Origin: Pseudomonas cuatrocienegasensis
GTDB lineage: Bacteria > Pseudomonadota > Gammaproteobacteria > Pseudomonadales > Pseudomonadaceae
Assembly (NCBI RefSeq): GCF_900110925.1
Contig: NZ_FOFP01000011.1
Location: forward strand, 62,001-126,000
DNA: 64,000 nt
Reading direction: 5' to 3'
The notes under the pieces are model-generated. The model did not search any database, was not told the DNA's origin, and was given only the letters and a program-made list of their open reading frames with translations. Of this stretch, positions 46,586-55,658 are shown in pieces. The first letter of the stretch is position 1, and each line of letters begins with the position of its first letter. The translations under genes were made by a program, and so were the position numbers.

Positions 46586-46729
46586 CTATCTGAGGCGCTC
46601 GGCTTCCTTGCGGTACGCCTGCTCCCGCTCACGGCGAGCAACCGCTACCACAAACACCACCACCTCATGGTCAATCACCTGATACCAAACTTGAACATAG
46701 CGCCCACTGCGCGGAATAGGACGTTCTGT
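46586..46729 (-). pseudogene. RelE/ParE-type toxin, C-terminal remnant
   Basis: Read on the minus strand, about 46 codons encode ERPIPRSGRYVQVWYQVIDH followed by EVVVFVVAVARREREQAYRK and a short basic end before TAG. This matches the end of RelE toxins (YRLVYQVIDEKVVVFVISVG in E. coli, as I recall). A stop codon TAA interrupts the frame just upstream and neither the N-terminal half nor an antitoxin gene is present. It is a decayed toxin gene at the edge of the accessory region. Confidence 0.7.
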
Positions 46730-46848
46730 TTAATACGCCCCCTCACCTGACCCCATGCCGGTGACCGCTCGACCGATGGCGGTATCCGGCCTGAGGCCCT
46801 GCGCTATACCGGAACCCTGGGGACTGGTTTGACGCGAGGGTAGGGGTC

Positions 46849-47079
46849 ATGAAAAGAGCCATCGAGCAGGAGACCTTGCAGGCGCTGGTCGAGACTGGGG
46901 CAGCGCGCGAGTTTCGCGTGCTGCGCGAAGGGGAAGCCTGGCGCCTGGAGCTGCGTCTCGGGGTGAAATGGCTGCCGGTGCGCTCACGGCGCGAACCGGT
47001 GAGGCTGTGGCGCTCGCTGACGGCGGTGGGGCGGTTTTGTGAGGGTGTGGGGATCAAGGCGCTGACGGTGGAGCTTTAA
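46849..47079 (+). CDS. Small hypothetical protein (plasmid/ICE-type?)
   Basis: A 76-residue protein: a helical start (AIEQETLQALVETGAAREF) then strands VLREGEAWRLELRLGVKW and an Arg-rich segment SRREPVRLWRSLTAVGRF. It has the look of small partition-associated (ParC/KfrB-like) proteins carried by plasmids and integrative elements, but that is a weak resemblance. It has a fair ribosome site (AGGGTAGGGG). It lies between a toxin remnant and the defence island. Confidence 0.55.
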   Translation: MKRAIEQETLQALVETGAAREFRVLREGEAWRLELRLGVKWLPVRSRREPVRLWRSLTAVGRFCEGVGIKALTVEL

Positions 47080-47088
47080 ACCCCGAAG

Positions 47089-48135
47089 TTAGCGCTGACG
47101 TGCCCGCCAAAGCTCCTCAATATCGAGTTCGTCCAAAGCTTCGCGCATACGACGGAAAGCATTGTCCGAGAAGCATTGAATCTTCGTCGATCCAAACTCA
47201 AAGACATGGCGGCAACCGACGTCATCGTCTATCCCCAGATGGGCTCGCAATACCTTGGCCTTGGGCTGCGTCAGACTCAGTTTGTCCGCCAGCTGTGCCG
47301 CCCGTAAGTAAAACTTCTTCTGGAGATCTAGCTCACGTACTGCCGCCGCGTCGGCAGGGTCATCGCCTCCGATATAACGCACAGGCGCGCCTTCCTTCTT
47401 AGAAAAATGAACGACTAGGTTCACCCCCTCACCATCAGTGCGCGTACCTACAGTGGAGAGTCGAGGGAAGACCTCAAGGATTTCTTGCCCTGCACGCACC
47501 GCCTTCTCAATACGGTCGATGTCACGCTCGGATATAACAACCTCTTCCACTGCAATCGACTCCATGGCGAGCAGAGAACGAATCCGTGCACGGGCTTCGT
47601 CCCGATGCCGTCGACCAGGCTCCAACAACTCCCGGATCAAGCGATATTCACGATCTACTAGGAACTCGAAATCTCCTGGGGGCATGGTTGAAACCGGCAA
47701 AACCCGCGCGGGGATGTGCTTTATCAGGGAATCCTCTAGGGCACGCTGAAGATAGGCATCAAAAGCCGTGATCAATGCTCGCGTGTTGAGGTACAGCAAA
47801 TCCTCGGCGACGACGACAAACCAGTGCTGAGCAGCATCGCGCAAGCTATCAATCGCACGCATTGCACCAGCTTCCTCAGCCGTCAGACCAAAGTGCGCGG
47901 TGCAGAGCCCAAGGCATTTATCGAAGCTAATCGAACGCCCTGCCTCTTTGTCGAAGACCTTGGCCTGGTTCTGCACCAATACGGCCTTCAACAACATCTC
48001 GCAGGCATGCTGAAGGTGCAGCAGTACCGTAGTGATTCGCCCGTCGTCATCGAAGCTATTGAACGCCTGCATACCCGTGCGAAGAGAGCAGAGTGCCTTG
48101 GTTTTGAGAGTTTTTGCGTCTCGAACCAGCTTCAT
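47089..48135 (-). CDS. DUF3644 (HEPN-like) protein beside the type I R-M operon
   Basis: A 348-residue protein whose N-terminal 120 residues match DUF3644: VLLHLQHACEMLLKAVLVQ, then SLRDAAQHWFVVV, which holds an R-D-A-A-Q-H (R-x4-H) motif typical of HEPN ribonucleases. The C-terminal part is unfamiliar, with RYIGGDDPADAAAVRELD and a terminal winged-helix-like segment (LSLTQPKAKVLRAHLGIDDD). Such genes occur in defence islands. It is divergent from hsdM, 317 bases apart. RNase activity is inferred, not shown. Confidence 0.75.
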   Translation of the reverse strand: MKLVRDAKTLKTKALCSLRTGMQAFNSFDDDGRITTVLLHLQHACEMLLKAVLVQNQAKVFDKEAGRSISFDKCLGLCTAHFGLTAEEAGAMRAIDSLRDAAQHWFVVVAEDLLYLNTRALITAFDAYLQRALEDSLIKHIPARVLPVSTMPPGDFEFLVDREYRLIRELLEPGRRHRDEARARIRSLLAMESIAVEEVVISERDIDRIEKAVRAGQEILEVFPRLSTVGTRTDGEGVNLVVHFSKKEGAPVRYIGGDDPADAAAVRELDLQKKFYLRAAQLADKLSLTQPKAKVLRAHLGIDDDVGCRHVFEFGSTKIQCFSDNAFRRMREALDELDIEELWRARQR

Positions 48136-48452
48136 AAATCGTCCCGTTCACAGGCTATTGTGGCTGCCAATTCATCGCCAAAACGTAGCTATGGCGATGC
48201 CCCATCTTCATAGCCAACATCAATGAAGTTACGGGTGTACGTCAATCCGTAAAATGGTCAGACTCCACTCATAAGGGGCTGCTAAGCCCAAATGAATTTC
48301 TTACAGCAACGGAATATGCGCACTCTACCGGGCCACAAGGACAAGAACTGTTCCAAGCCCCCGATGGACGCATCACATCAATAAGTTAAATAGCTCTCGG
48401 CAAGCACCACACTCGCCGACTGATAGCTATGAGCCACACATTAAGGCCACCA
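48136..48452. other. Divergent intergenic region of the defence island
   Basis: A 317-base stretch between the DUF3644 gene and hsdM, lower in GC than the flanking core genes. It presumably holds both promoters. An open frame without a start codon (48214-48389) was seen and not called. No clear operator or terminator was found. Confidence 0.5.
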
Positions 48453-50837
48453 ATGAGCCCCGCCAAGATTCAAGACCAAAGCCAAATCAAGTGGATTTCA
48501 GACTTCATCTGGAACATCGCTGACGACCGCCTGCGCGACGTCTACGTGCGCGGCAAGTACCGCGACGTGATCCTGCCCTTCACCGTGCTGCGACGGCTCG
48601 ATGCCGTGCTAGAAACTACTAAGGATGCTGTGCTGAAGCGCAAGAAGCTCCTTGATGCCCACAATGTGGCAGAGCAGGACGGCGCACTACGTGATGCAGC
48701 CAAGCAGGCGTTCTACAACGTCTCGGAATTCACCCTGGCCAAGCTGAAGGCCAGCGCGGCAGGGCAGCGCCTGCGCGATGACTTCACCGATTATCTTGAC
48801 GGCTTCTCGCCTAATGTTCAGGAGATTCTTGCAAAGTTCAACTTCCGCAATCAGATCCAGAAGCTCGTCGATTCTCACGTGCTCGGTTACCTGATCGAGG
48901 ATTTCCTCGACCCCGAGATCAACCTCTCACCACTACCTGTCAAAGATACTGATGGCCGCATAAAGCTCCCGGCGCTGGACAACCACGGCATGGGTACGGT
49001 GTTCGAGGAGCTGATCCGCCGCTTTAACGAAGACAACAACGAAGAAGCCGGTGAGCACTTTACCCCGCGCGACGTGGTGCAGCTCATGGCCAAGCTGCTA
49101 TTCCTGCCGGTAGCCGACCGGATCGAATCCAGCACCTACTCCCTATATGACGGCAGCTGCGGCACGGGTGGCATGCTGACCGTTGCTGAAGAAGCGTTGC
49201 ACGAACTGGCCGAGGAACACGGAAAGGAGGTGTCCATCCACTTGTTCGGTCAAGAGATCAGCGACGAAACCTACGCTATCTGCAAGGCTGACTTGCTCCT
49301 GAAAGGCGAGGGTGCAGAGGCCGAGAACATTGTCGGCGGCGCAGACAAATCCACCCTGTCCGCCGACCAGTTCCGTTCGCGCGAATTCGATTTCATGATC
49401 TCCAACCCGCCCTACGGCAAGAGTTGGAAAACCGATCTGGAGCGCATGGGCGGCAAGAAGGAATTTAACGATCCGCGCTTTATCGTCAGCCACGCGGGCG
49501 AGTCTGAGTTCAAGCTCCTTACCCGTTCCAGCGACGGGCAGCTCATGTTCCTGGTGAATAAGCTGCAAAAGATGAAGCACAACACGCCGCTGGGCAGCCG
49601 CATCGCGCTGGTGCATAACGGCTCGGCACTGTTTACCGGCGACGCAGGCCAAGGTGAGAGCAACATCCGCCGCTGGGTACTGGAAAATGACTGGCTAGAA
49701 TCGATCATCGCCCTGCCGCTCAACATCTTCTACAACACCGGCATCGCCACCTACATCTGGGTGCTGGCTAACAAGAAGGCCGAAGAGCGCCGTGGCAAAG
49801 TGCAGTTGATCGACGCATCGCAATGGTTTCTGCCGCTGAGCCGCAACCTTGGCAAGAAAAACTGCGAACTGAGTGATGTCGACGTTTCTTGCATCCTCGA
49901 CCTATACCTTGGCGAGGCACAGGAAACCGCCCAGTCCAAATGGTTCGACACCCAAGACTTCGGCTATTGGAAGATCACCGTCGAGCGCCCGCTACGCCTG
50001 AAAAGCCAGCTCTCCGACGAGCGCATCGAGCCCCTACGTTTTGCCTCCGGCGACGAGGCACTGCGCGCCGAAATCTACGCCACCCACAGCGAGGCACTCT
50101 ATAGCGAATTCGCCAAGCGTAAATCGGCCATCGAGGCCTGGTTGAAAGGTGAGGACGAGAACGAAGACGACGATAATGAAGAAAGCGACAGCGGCGATGA
50201 CAGTGAGGCACCCGCTGCCCGCAAGGCCGTGCCCGCCAAGCGCCGCAAGAAACTGCTCGACGCATCAACTTGGCAGCGTGACAAGGGGCTGATGGAGTTG
50301 GCACAACGGGCGCAGAAGGCACTGGGCAGCGCCGTGTTTAACGACCACAATGAGTTCCGCACCCGCTTCGATTCTGCACTCAAAGCGCAAGGCGACAAGC
50401 TTAGCGCGCCGGAGAAGAAGGCCATCTACAAGGCAGTAAGCTGGCGAGATGAAACAGCCCCACCCGTTATTGCCAAACGCACAAAACTCAAAGCCTCTGA
50501 CCCCTTTGTGGGAAATAACGATGGCCGTTATCTGTTAGATGATCAAAACCACCGCGAAGTTGTGGAATATGAACCCGACACCGATCTGCGCGACACAGAG
50601 CAGGTGCCGTTGAAAGAGCCAGGTGGTATCGACGCCTTCTTTGCCCGCGAGGTGCTGCCGCATGCACCTGATGCCTGGATCGCCAGGGAAAAAAACCAGA
50701 TCGGCTATGAAATTTCGTTCGCTCGCTACTTCTACAAGCCCACGCCACTGCGCACGCTGGCGGAAATTCGCGCTGACATCCTCGCGCTGGAGCAGCAAAG
50801 CGAAGGCTTGCTGCACAAGATCGTGGGGGACGCGTAA
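48453..50837 (+). CDS. hsdM: Type I restriction-modification methyltransferase subunit
   Basis: A 794-residue adenine-N6 methyltransferase subunit. The N-terminal HsdM helical domain (about 1-150) precedes SAM motif I D233-G-S-C-G-T-G-G-M and the catalytic N318-P-P-Y-G. It is longer than the common 500-residue HsdM because of an acidic insert (EDENEDDDNEESDSGDDSE) and a C-terminal extension, as in one subgroup. The ATG at 48453 has TTAAGG upstream; the ATG at 48429 lacks a site. Its TAA overlaps the hsdS ATG by one base. Confidence 0.95.
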   Translation: MSPAKIQDQSQIKWISDFIWNIADDRLRDVYVRGKYRDVILPFTVLRRLDAVLETTKDAVLKRKKLLDAHNVAEQDGALRDAAKQAFYNVSEFTLAKLKASAAGQRLRDDFTDYLDGFSPNVQEILAKFNFRNQIQKLVDSHVLGYLIEDFLDPEINLSPLPVKDTDGRIKLPALDNHGMGTVFEELIRRFNEDNNEEAGEHFTPRDVVQLMAKLLFLPVADRIESSTYSLYDGSCGTGGMLTVAEEALHELAEEHGKEVSIHLFGQEISDETYAICKADLLLKGEGAEAENIVGGADKSTLSADQFRSREFDFMISNPPYGKSWKTDLERMGGKKEFNDPRFIVSHAGESEFKLLTRSSDGQLMFLVNKLQKMKHNTPLGSRIALVHNGSALFTGDAGQGESNIRRWVLENDWLESIIALPLNIFYNTGIATYIWVLANKKAEERRGKVQLIDASQWFLPLSRNLGKKNCELSDVDVSCILDLYLGEAQETAQSKWFDTQDFGYWKITVERPLRLKSQLSDERIEPLRFASGDEALRAEIYATHSEALYSEFAKRKSAIEAWLKGEDENEDDDNEESDSGDDSEAPAARKAVPAKRRKKLLDASTWQRDKGLMELAQRAQKALGSAVFNDHNEFRTRFDSALKAQGDKLSAPEKKAIYKAVSWRDETAPPVIAKRTKLKASDPFVGNNDGRYLLDDQNHREVVEYEPDTDLRDTEQVPLKEPGGIDAFFAREVLPHAPDAWIAREKNQIGYEISFARYFYKPTPLRTLAEIRADILALEQQSEGLLHKIVGDA

Positions 50838-52237
50838 TGACGCTGTCGAGCGCGTACCCGGCCTATAGCGCATCCGGATTGCCTTGGGTTCCTCGGCTGC
50901 CGGAGGGTTGGCAGGTACTGCGTAATGGCCGCCTTTTCGGCCATCGCGTCGAAACAGGCTTTCCCGACCTACCCATTATGGAAGTATCGCTGCGCACAGG
51001 CGTGCGTGTGCGAGACATGGAAAACCTGAAGCGCAAGCAGGTGATGAGCCAGAAGGAGAAGTACAAACGCGCAGCCAAGGGCGACATTGCATACAACATG
51101 ATGCGGATGTGGCAAGGCGCGGTCGGCCCCGCGCCAGTCGACGGACTGGTAAGCCCGGCCTATGTCGTGGTGAAACCCTACGACGAGGCCAACAGCAGCT
51201 ACTACAGCTACTTGTTCCGTACTGCGGCGTACATGCAGGAGGTCAACAAGTTCTCGCGCGGCATTGTGGCAGATCGTAACCGGCTGTATTGGGAGTCCTT
51301 TAAGCAGATGCCTTCGCTCGTGCCCCCGCGCCCCGAGCAAGACCAGATAGTCGCCTACCTTCGCGCACAAGATGCACACATCGCCCGATTGATTAAGACC
51401 AAGCGCGATCTCATCAAGCTGCTCACCGAACAGAAGCTGCGAATCATCGACCACGCCGTAACACGTGGCCTTGATTCATCTGTGGCGCTGAAGGCATCCG
51501 GTATCGAATGGCTAGGCGAGGTGCCAGAACACTGGGAAGTGCAAAGGCTGAAGAACGTGGCCAACGTGGTCTTGGGCAAGATGCTGACCACGGAAGCCAA
51601 GGGTGGCGATGGCGATTTCAAGCCCTACCTGCGCTCCACGAATGTGCAGTGGATTAAACCCGATGTGCGCGACGTGAAGGAGATGTGGGTAGCCAAAGCT
51701 GAGATGGCGCAGCTCCGCGTTCGCAAGGGTGACTTGCTGGTCAGCGAAGGTGGAGAAGTTGGTCGGGCCTGTATTTGGAACGATGAACTGCCGGAGTGCT
51801 ACATCCAGAACTCTGTGCATCGCGTTGCGGCCAAGCCGATGATGCTGCCGGAATTCCTGTTTCACCAGTTTTTCGCCTATGGCAAGCGTGGCCGTTTCAA
51901 TGCCATCGTGAACCGCGTCAGCATCGCGCACCTGACGCGCGAAAAGCTCGTGACGGTTCCGTTCACCGTCCCTCCCATCGAAGAACAAAAAGCCATCTGC
52001 CGCTGGATCAGCGACGAATGCCAGCCGCTGGATGACGCCATCACCCGCACGGAAGAGGAAATCAAGCTGATCTGCGAATACCGCGACCGCCTGATTGCCG
52101 ATGTGGTCACCGGTCAAGTGGATGTGCGCGGTTGGCAGCCCGGCCCGGACGACGTGGTGGACGACGCGGCGCTGGCCGCGCTGGGCGATGAAAACGAAAA
52201 TGTGACCGAAGAGGAGGATGGCGATGGCGAAGACTGA
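50837..52237 (+). CDS. hsdS: Type I restriction-modification specificity subunit
   Basis: A 466-residue DNA-recognition subunit with the usual two-fold plan: target-recognition domain 1 (about 1-180, LPWVPRLPEGWQVLRNG), a conserved helix (LIKLLTEQKLRIIDHAVTRG), domain 2 (about 220-410, SGIEWLGEVPEHWEVQRLKN) and a second helix (LICEYRDRLIADVVTGQVD). The acidic tail ends EDGDGED. The recognised bipartite site cannot be read from sequence. It overlaps hsdM by one base and hsdR by 14. Confidence 0.94.
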   Translation: MTLSSAYPAYSASGLPWVPRLPEGWQVLRNGRLFGHRVETGFPDLPIMEVSLRTGVRVRDMENLKRKQVMSQKEKYKRAAKGDIAYNMMRMWQGAVGPAPVDGLVSPAYVVVKPYDEANSSYYSYLFRTAAYMQEVNKFSRGIVADRNRLYWESFKQMPSLVPPRPEQDQIVAYLRAQDAHIARLIKTKRDLIKLLTEQKLRIIDHAVTRGLDSSVALKASGIEWLGEVPEHWEVQRLKNVANVVLGKMLTTEAKGGDGDFKPYLRSTNVQWIKPDVRDVKEMWVAKAEMAQLRVRKGDLLVSEGGEVGRACIWNDELPECYIQNSVHRVAAKPMMLPEFLFHQFFAYGKRGRFNAIVNRVSIAHLTREKLVTVPFTVPPIEEQKAICRWISDECQPLDDAITRTEEEIKLICEYRDRLIADVVTGQVDVRGWQPGPDDVVDDAALAALGDENENVTEEEDGDGED

Positions 52238-55200
52238 CACCAGCGAGCGCTGGTTTGAGGCGCGAGTGGTACGCGGCTTGACCGGTGTGCCGCAGCCGGA
52301 GTACAGCCATGAGCTGGCACCCACGGACTTCGCCTCCACCCACAACGGCTACGTTCAGGGCAAACCCACCGACTACAACCGCGACGTGGCGCTGGATGTG
52401 ACGCAGTTGCTGGCCTTCTTGCAGGCCACCCAGCCCAAGGCAGTAGACACTCTGGAACTGGCGGCGGACGGCATCAAGCGCACCCAGTTCCTGCACCGGC
52501 TGCAAGGCGAGATCACCAAGCGCGGCGTGGTAGACGTGCTGCGCAAGGGCGTGAGCCACGGGCCCGTACACGTCGATCTCTACAAGCTGCTGCCCACGCC
52601 GGGCAACGCCGCCGCAGCAGACGCCTTCGGCAAGAACATCTTCAGCGTCACCCGGCAGGTGCGCTACAGCAACGATTCAGGCAACGAGCTGGACTTGGCC
52701 ATCTTCATCAATGGTCTGCCGGTACTGACCTTCGAGTTGAAGAATTCGCTGACCAAGCAGACCCTGGCTGACGCCGTCGTCCAATATCAGACCACGCGCA
52801 ACCCGCAGGAGCTGCTGTTCCAGCTGGGTCGTTGCATAGCGCACATCGCCGTCGATGACGCGGAGGCCGCCTTCTGTACCGAACTGAAAGGCAAGGCGTC
52901 ATGGTTCCTACCGTTCAACCAAGGCTGGAACAGTGGCGCAGGTAACCCGCCCAACCCAGATGGTCTGAAGACCGATTACCTGTGGAAGCAGGTGCTGACC
53001 CGTGAGTCGCTGGCCAACATCATCGAAAGCTACGCGCAGGTGGTGGAAGAGGAAGCAGCAGACGCCAGCGGCAAGAAACGCAAGAAGCGCAAACAGATCT
53101 TCCCGCGCTTCCATCAGTTGCGCACAGTGCGTGCCCTGCTGCGCCGCGCCCATACCGACGGAGTGGGCCAACGTTATCTGATCCAGCATTCGGCAGGCAG
53201 TGGCAAGAGCAACACCATTGCCTGGCTGGCGCACCAGTTGGTGGAGCTGCGCCGCAAGAATGACCCGATGACGGCTCAGTTCGACTCCATCATCGTGATC
53301 ACCGACCGCCGTGCACTGGACACGCAGATTGCCCGCACCATCAAAGGTTACGACCACGTTGCGGCGATCTTCGGCCACTCCGACAACGCGCAGGAACTGA
53401 GAGAGTACCTGCGCCGGGGCAAGAAGATCATCGTTACCACGGTGCAGAAATTCCCGTTCATCCTCGATGAGCTGAGCGACTTCTCCGGCAAGAGCTTCGC
53501 GCTGTTAATCGACGAGGCGCATTCCAGCCAAGGCGGCAAGACCACGGCGCGCATGCACGAAGCCCTCGGCGGCAAGGTCGCCGAGGAGGAGTTCGAGGAG
53601 GACAACACGCAGGATGCGGTCAACACGGAGATCGAGAAGCGCATCGCTTCGCGCAAGCTGCTCGCCAACGCCAGCTACTTCGCGTTCACTGCCACGCCCA
53701 AGAACAAGACGCTGGAGTTGTTCGGCGAGAAGACTCTCGTTGGTGACAAGGTGGAATTCCGCTCGCCCGAAGAACTGACCTACACCACCAAGCAGGCCAT
53801 CCAGGAGAAGTTCATCCTGGACGTGGTGGAGAACTACACCAGCTACGATAGCTTCTACCAAGTCGCCAAGACCGTCGAAGGCGATCCCGAATTCGACAAG
53901 GCGAAGGCGCTTAAGAAGATCCGTCATTACGTCGAATCACACGACAAGGCCATCCGCTGTAAAGCCGAGATAATGATCGATCACTTCATTGATCAGGTAG
54001 CGGGCAAGCACAAAATTGGCGGCAAGGCGCGGGCCATGATTGTGTGCAACGGCATCGCACGTGCCATCGACTATTACCGCGAGGTGTCCGACTACCTCAC
54101 CCAGATCAAGAGCCCGTACAAGGCCATCGTGGCGTACTCAGGTGACTTCGAGATCGGCGGCAAGAAAAAGACCGAGGCTGACCTCAACGGTTTCCCAAGC
54201 AAGGACATCCCGGTCAATCTCAAGCAAGACCCGTATCGTTTCCTGATTGTCGCAAACAAGTTCGTCACTGGTTTTGATGAGCCCCTACTGCATACGATGT
54301 ACGTGGACAAGCCATTGGCAGGCGTGCTGGCAGTGCAGACCCTGTCGCGCCTCAACAGAGCCCATCCGCAAAAGCATGACACCTTCGTGCTCGACTTCGC
54401 GGACAACGCTGAGGCAGTAAAGACGGCATTTCAGGATTACTACCGTGCCACGATTCAGACAGGGGAAACCGATGCCAACAAGCTGCACGACCTGAAAGCC
54501 GAGCTCGACGGACAGCAGGTGTATAGCTGGCAACAGGTTGAGGACTTGGTCGCGCTTTACCTTGGCGGCGCAGATCGCGACAAACTCGACCCAATTCTTG
54601 ACGCTTGCGTGGAGGAGTACCAGGAAAACCTAGACGAAGACGGTCAGGTGAAATTCAAGGGTAAAGCCAAGGCATTTGTGCGTAGTTACGGCTTCCTTGC
54701 CGCAATCCTGAGCTACGGCCATCCGTCGTGGGAGAAGCTGTCGATCTTCCTAAACTTTCTCATTCCGAAGTTGCCCGCCCCCAAGGAGGAGGATCTCTCC
54801 AAAGGCGTACTGGAATCGGTCGACATGGATAGCTATCGCGTAGAAGCGCAAGCGGCTCTCAAGATGGCGATGGACGATACCGATGCATCGTTTGATCCTG
54901 TTCCACCGAGCGGTGGTGGCGGCAACGGTGAGCCCGAAATCGACAGGCTGTCGAACATCATAAAGGCCTTCAACGATTTGTTCGGCAACATCGAGTGGAA
55001 GGACGAGGACAAAATCCGCAAGGTCATCGCCGAAGAGATTCCCGCGCGCGTGGCCAAGGACAAGGCCTACAGGAACGCACAGGTGAACTCCGACAAGCAA
55101 AACGCCAGGTTGGAACACAACAAAGCGCTCAATCGTGTCGTGCTGGAGCTGCTGTCTGACCACACTGAGCTATTCAAGCAATTCAGCGACAACCCGAGCT

Positions 55201-55658
55201 TTAAACGCTGGCTGACGGACATGGTTTTTGATGTGACTTATCAATCCCAAAATGCCGATGGAGCGCGCAGCGGTGGGCAGCTTAGGGCGCGTGCCCTAAA
55301 GGTGATACAGGAAAGGTTCGGTGTTGCAGACATCTGGTCGAGAGCGGTTGATACCCTTTTTGAGCGCTTAGAGAGTAGTTGTGAAAACTTGAGTCTTTCT
55401 GATCTGGTGGTAATAGAGAAGTTCAGTGGGCTGTCGGTCAGCAACATCTTGTTCCCTGTCTTGAACGTGCTGTCTGCCAACGACGTGGGTATTTTTCGTC
55501 GCGAGTTTCTTAATTTAGACTCCTCCACCTCCCGCCTACCGATGGATTTTGATGAGGTGCGGCGCATGGCATCCTCACACCAAGGGGAAGGTGATTGGGC
55601 AGAGCGTCTGTCAATCCAATGGGCTCTTAGGGATGCTAGAGGAAATATGCATGGCTGA
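52224..55658 (+). CDS. hsdR: Type I restriction endonuclease subunit
   Basis: A 1144-residue motor and nuclease. The N-terminal PD-(D/E)XK site has D157 (ELDLAIFING) and E171-L-K173 (LTFELKNS). The SF2 translocase has Walker A A324-G-S-G-K-S329, D430-E-A-H433, and later QTLSRLNRAHP (motif VI). A helical C-terminal region binds the methylase core. I prefer the ATG at 52224, six bases after AGGAGG, to that at 52218. The gene overlaps hsdS by 14 bases and the following nuclease gene by 8. Confidence 0.95.
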   Translation: MAKTDTSERWFEARVVRGLTGVPQPEYSHELAPTDFASTHNGYVQGKPTDYNRDVALDVTQLLAFLQATQPKAVDTLELAADGIKRTQFLHRLQGEITKRGVVDVLRKGVSHGPVHVDLYKLLPTPGNAAAADAFGKNIFSVTRQVRYSNDSGNELDLAIFINGLPVLTFELKNSLTKQTLADAVVQYQTTRNPQELLFQLGRCIAHIAVDDAEAAFCTELKGKASWFLPFNQGWNSGAGNPPNPDGLKTDYLWKQVLTRESLANIIESYAQVVEEEAADASGKKRKKRKQIFPRFHQLRTVRALLRRAHTDGVGQRYLIQHSAGSGKSNTIAWLAHQLVELRRKNDPMTAQFDSIIVITDRRALDTQIARTIKGYDHVAAIFGHSDNAQELREYLRRGKKIIVTTVQKFPFILDELSDFSGKSFALLIDEAHSSQGGKTTARMHEALGGKVAEEEFEEDNTQDAVNTEIEKRIASRKLLANASYFAFTATPKNKTLELFGEKTLVGDKVEFRSPEELTYTTKQAIQEKFILDVVENYTSYDSFYQVAKTVEGDPEFDKAKALKKIRHYVESHDKAIRCKAEIMIDHFIDQVAGKHKIGGKARAMIVCNGIARAIDYYREVSDYLTQIKSPYKAIVAYSGDFEIGGKKKTEADLNGFPSKDIPVNLKQDPYRFLIVANKFVTGFDEPLLHTMYVDKPLAGVLAVQTLSRLNRAHPQKHDTFVLDFADNAEAVKTAFQDYYRATIQTGETDANKLHDLKAELDGQQVYSWQQVEDLVALYLGGADRDKLDPILDACVEEYQENLDEDGQVKFKGKAKAFVRSYGFLAAILSYGHPSWEKLSIFLNFLIPKLPAPKEEDLSKGVLESVDMDSYRVEAQAALKMAMDDTDASFDPVPPSGGGGNGEPEIDRLSNIIKAFNDLFGNIEWKDEDKIRKVIAEEIPARVAKDKAYRNAQVNSDKQNARLEHNKALNRVVLELLSDHTELFKQFSDNPSFKRWLTDMVFDVTYQSQNADGARSGGQLRARALKVIQERFGVADIWSRAVDTLFERLESSCENLSLSDLVVIEKFSGLSVSNILFPVLNVLSANDVGIFRREFLNLDSSTSRLPMDFDEVRRMASSHQGEGDWAERLSIQWALRDARGNMHG

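Noticed and set aside
46578..46600. Attachment site for the defence island (direct repeat shared with the gyrB side)
   Set aside because: I compared the ends near 46580-46850 with 56240-56460 and saw no convincing direct repeat, and there is no integrase or tRNA gene.
48214..48389. A 58-codon open frame before hsdM reading like protein (NEFLTATEYAHSTGPQGQEL)
   Set aside because: No ATG, GTG or TTG start with a ribosome site was found and no family was recognised. It may be a gene remnant but cannot be supported.
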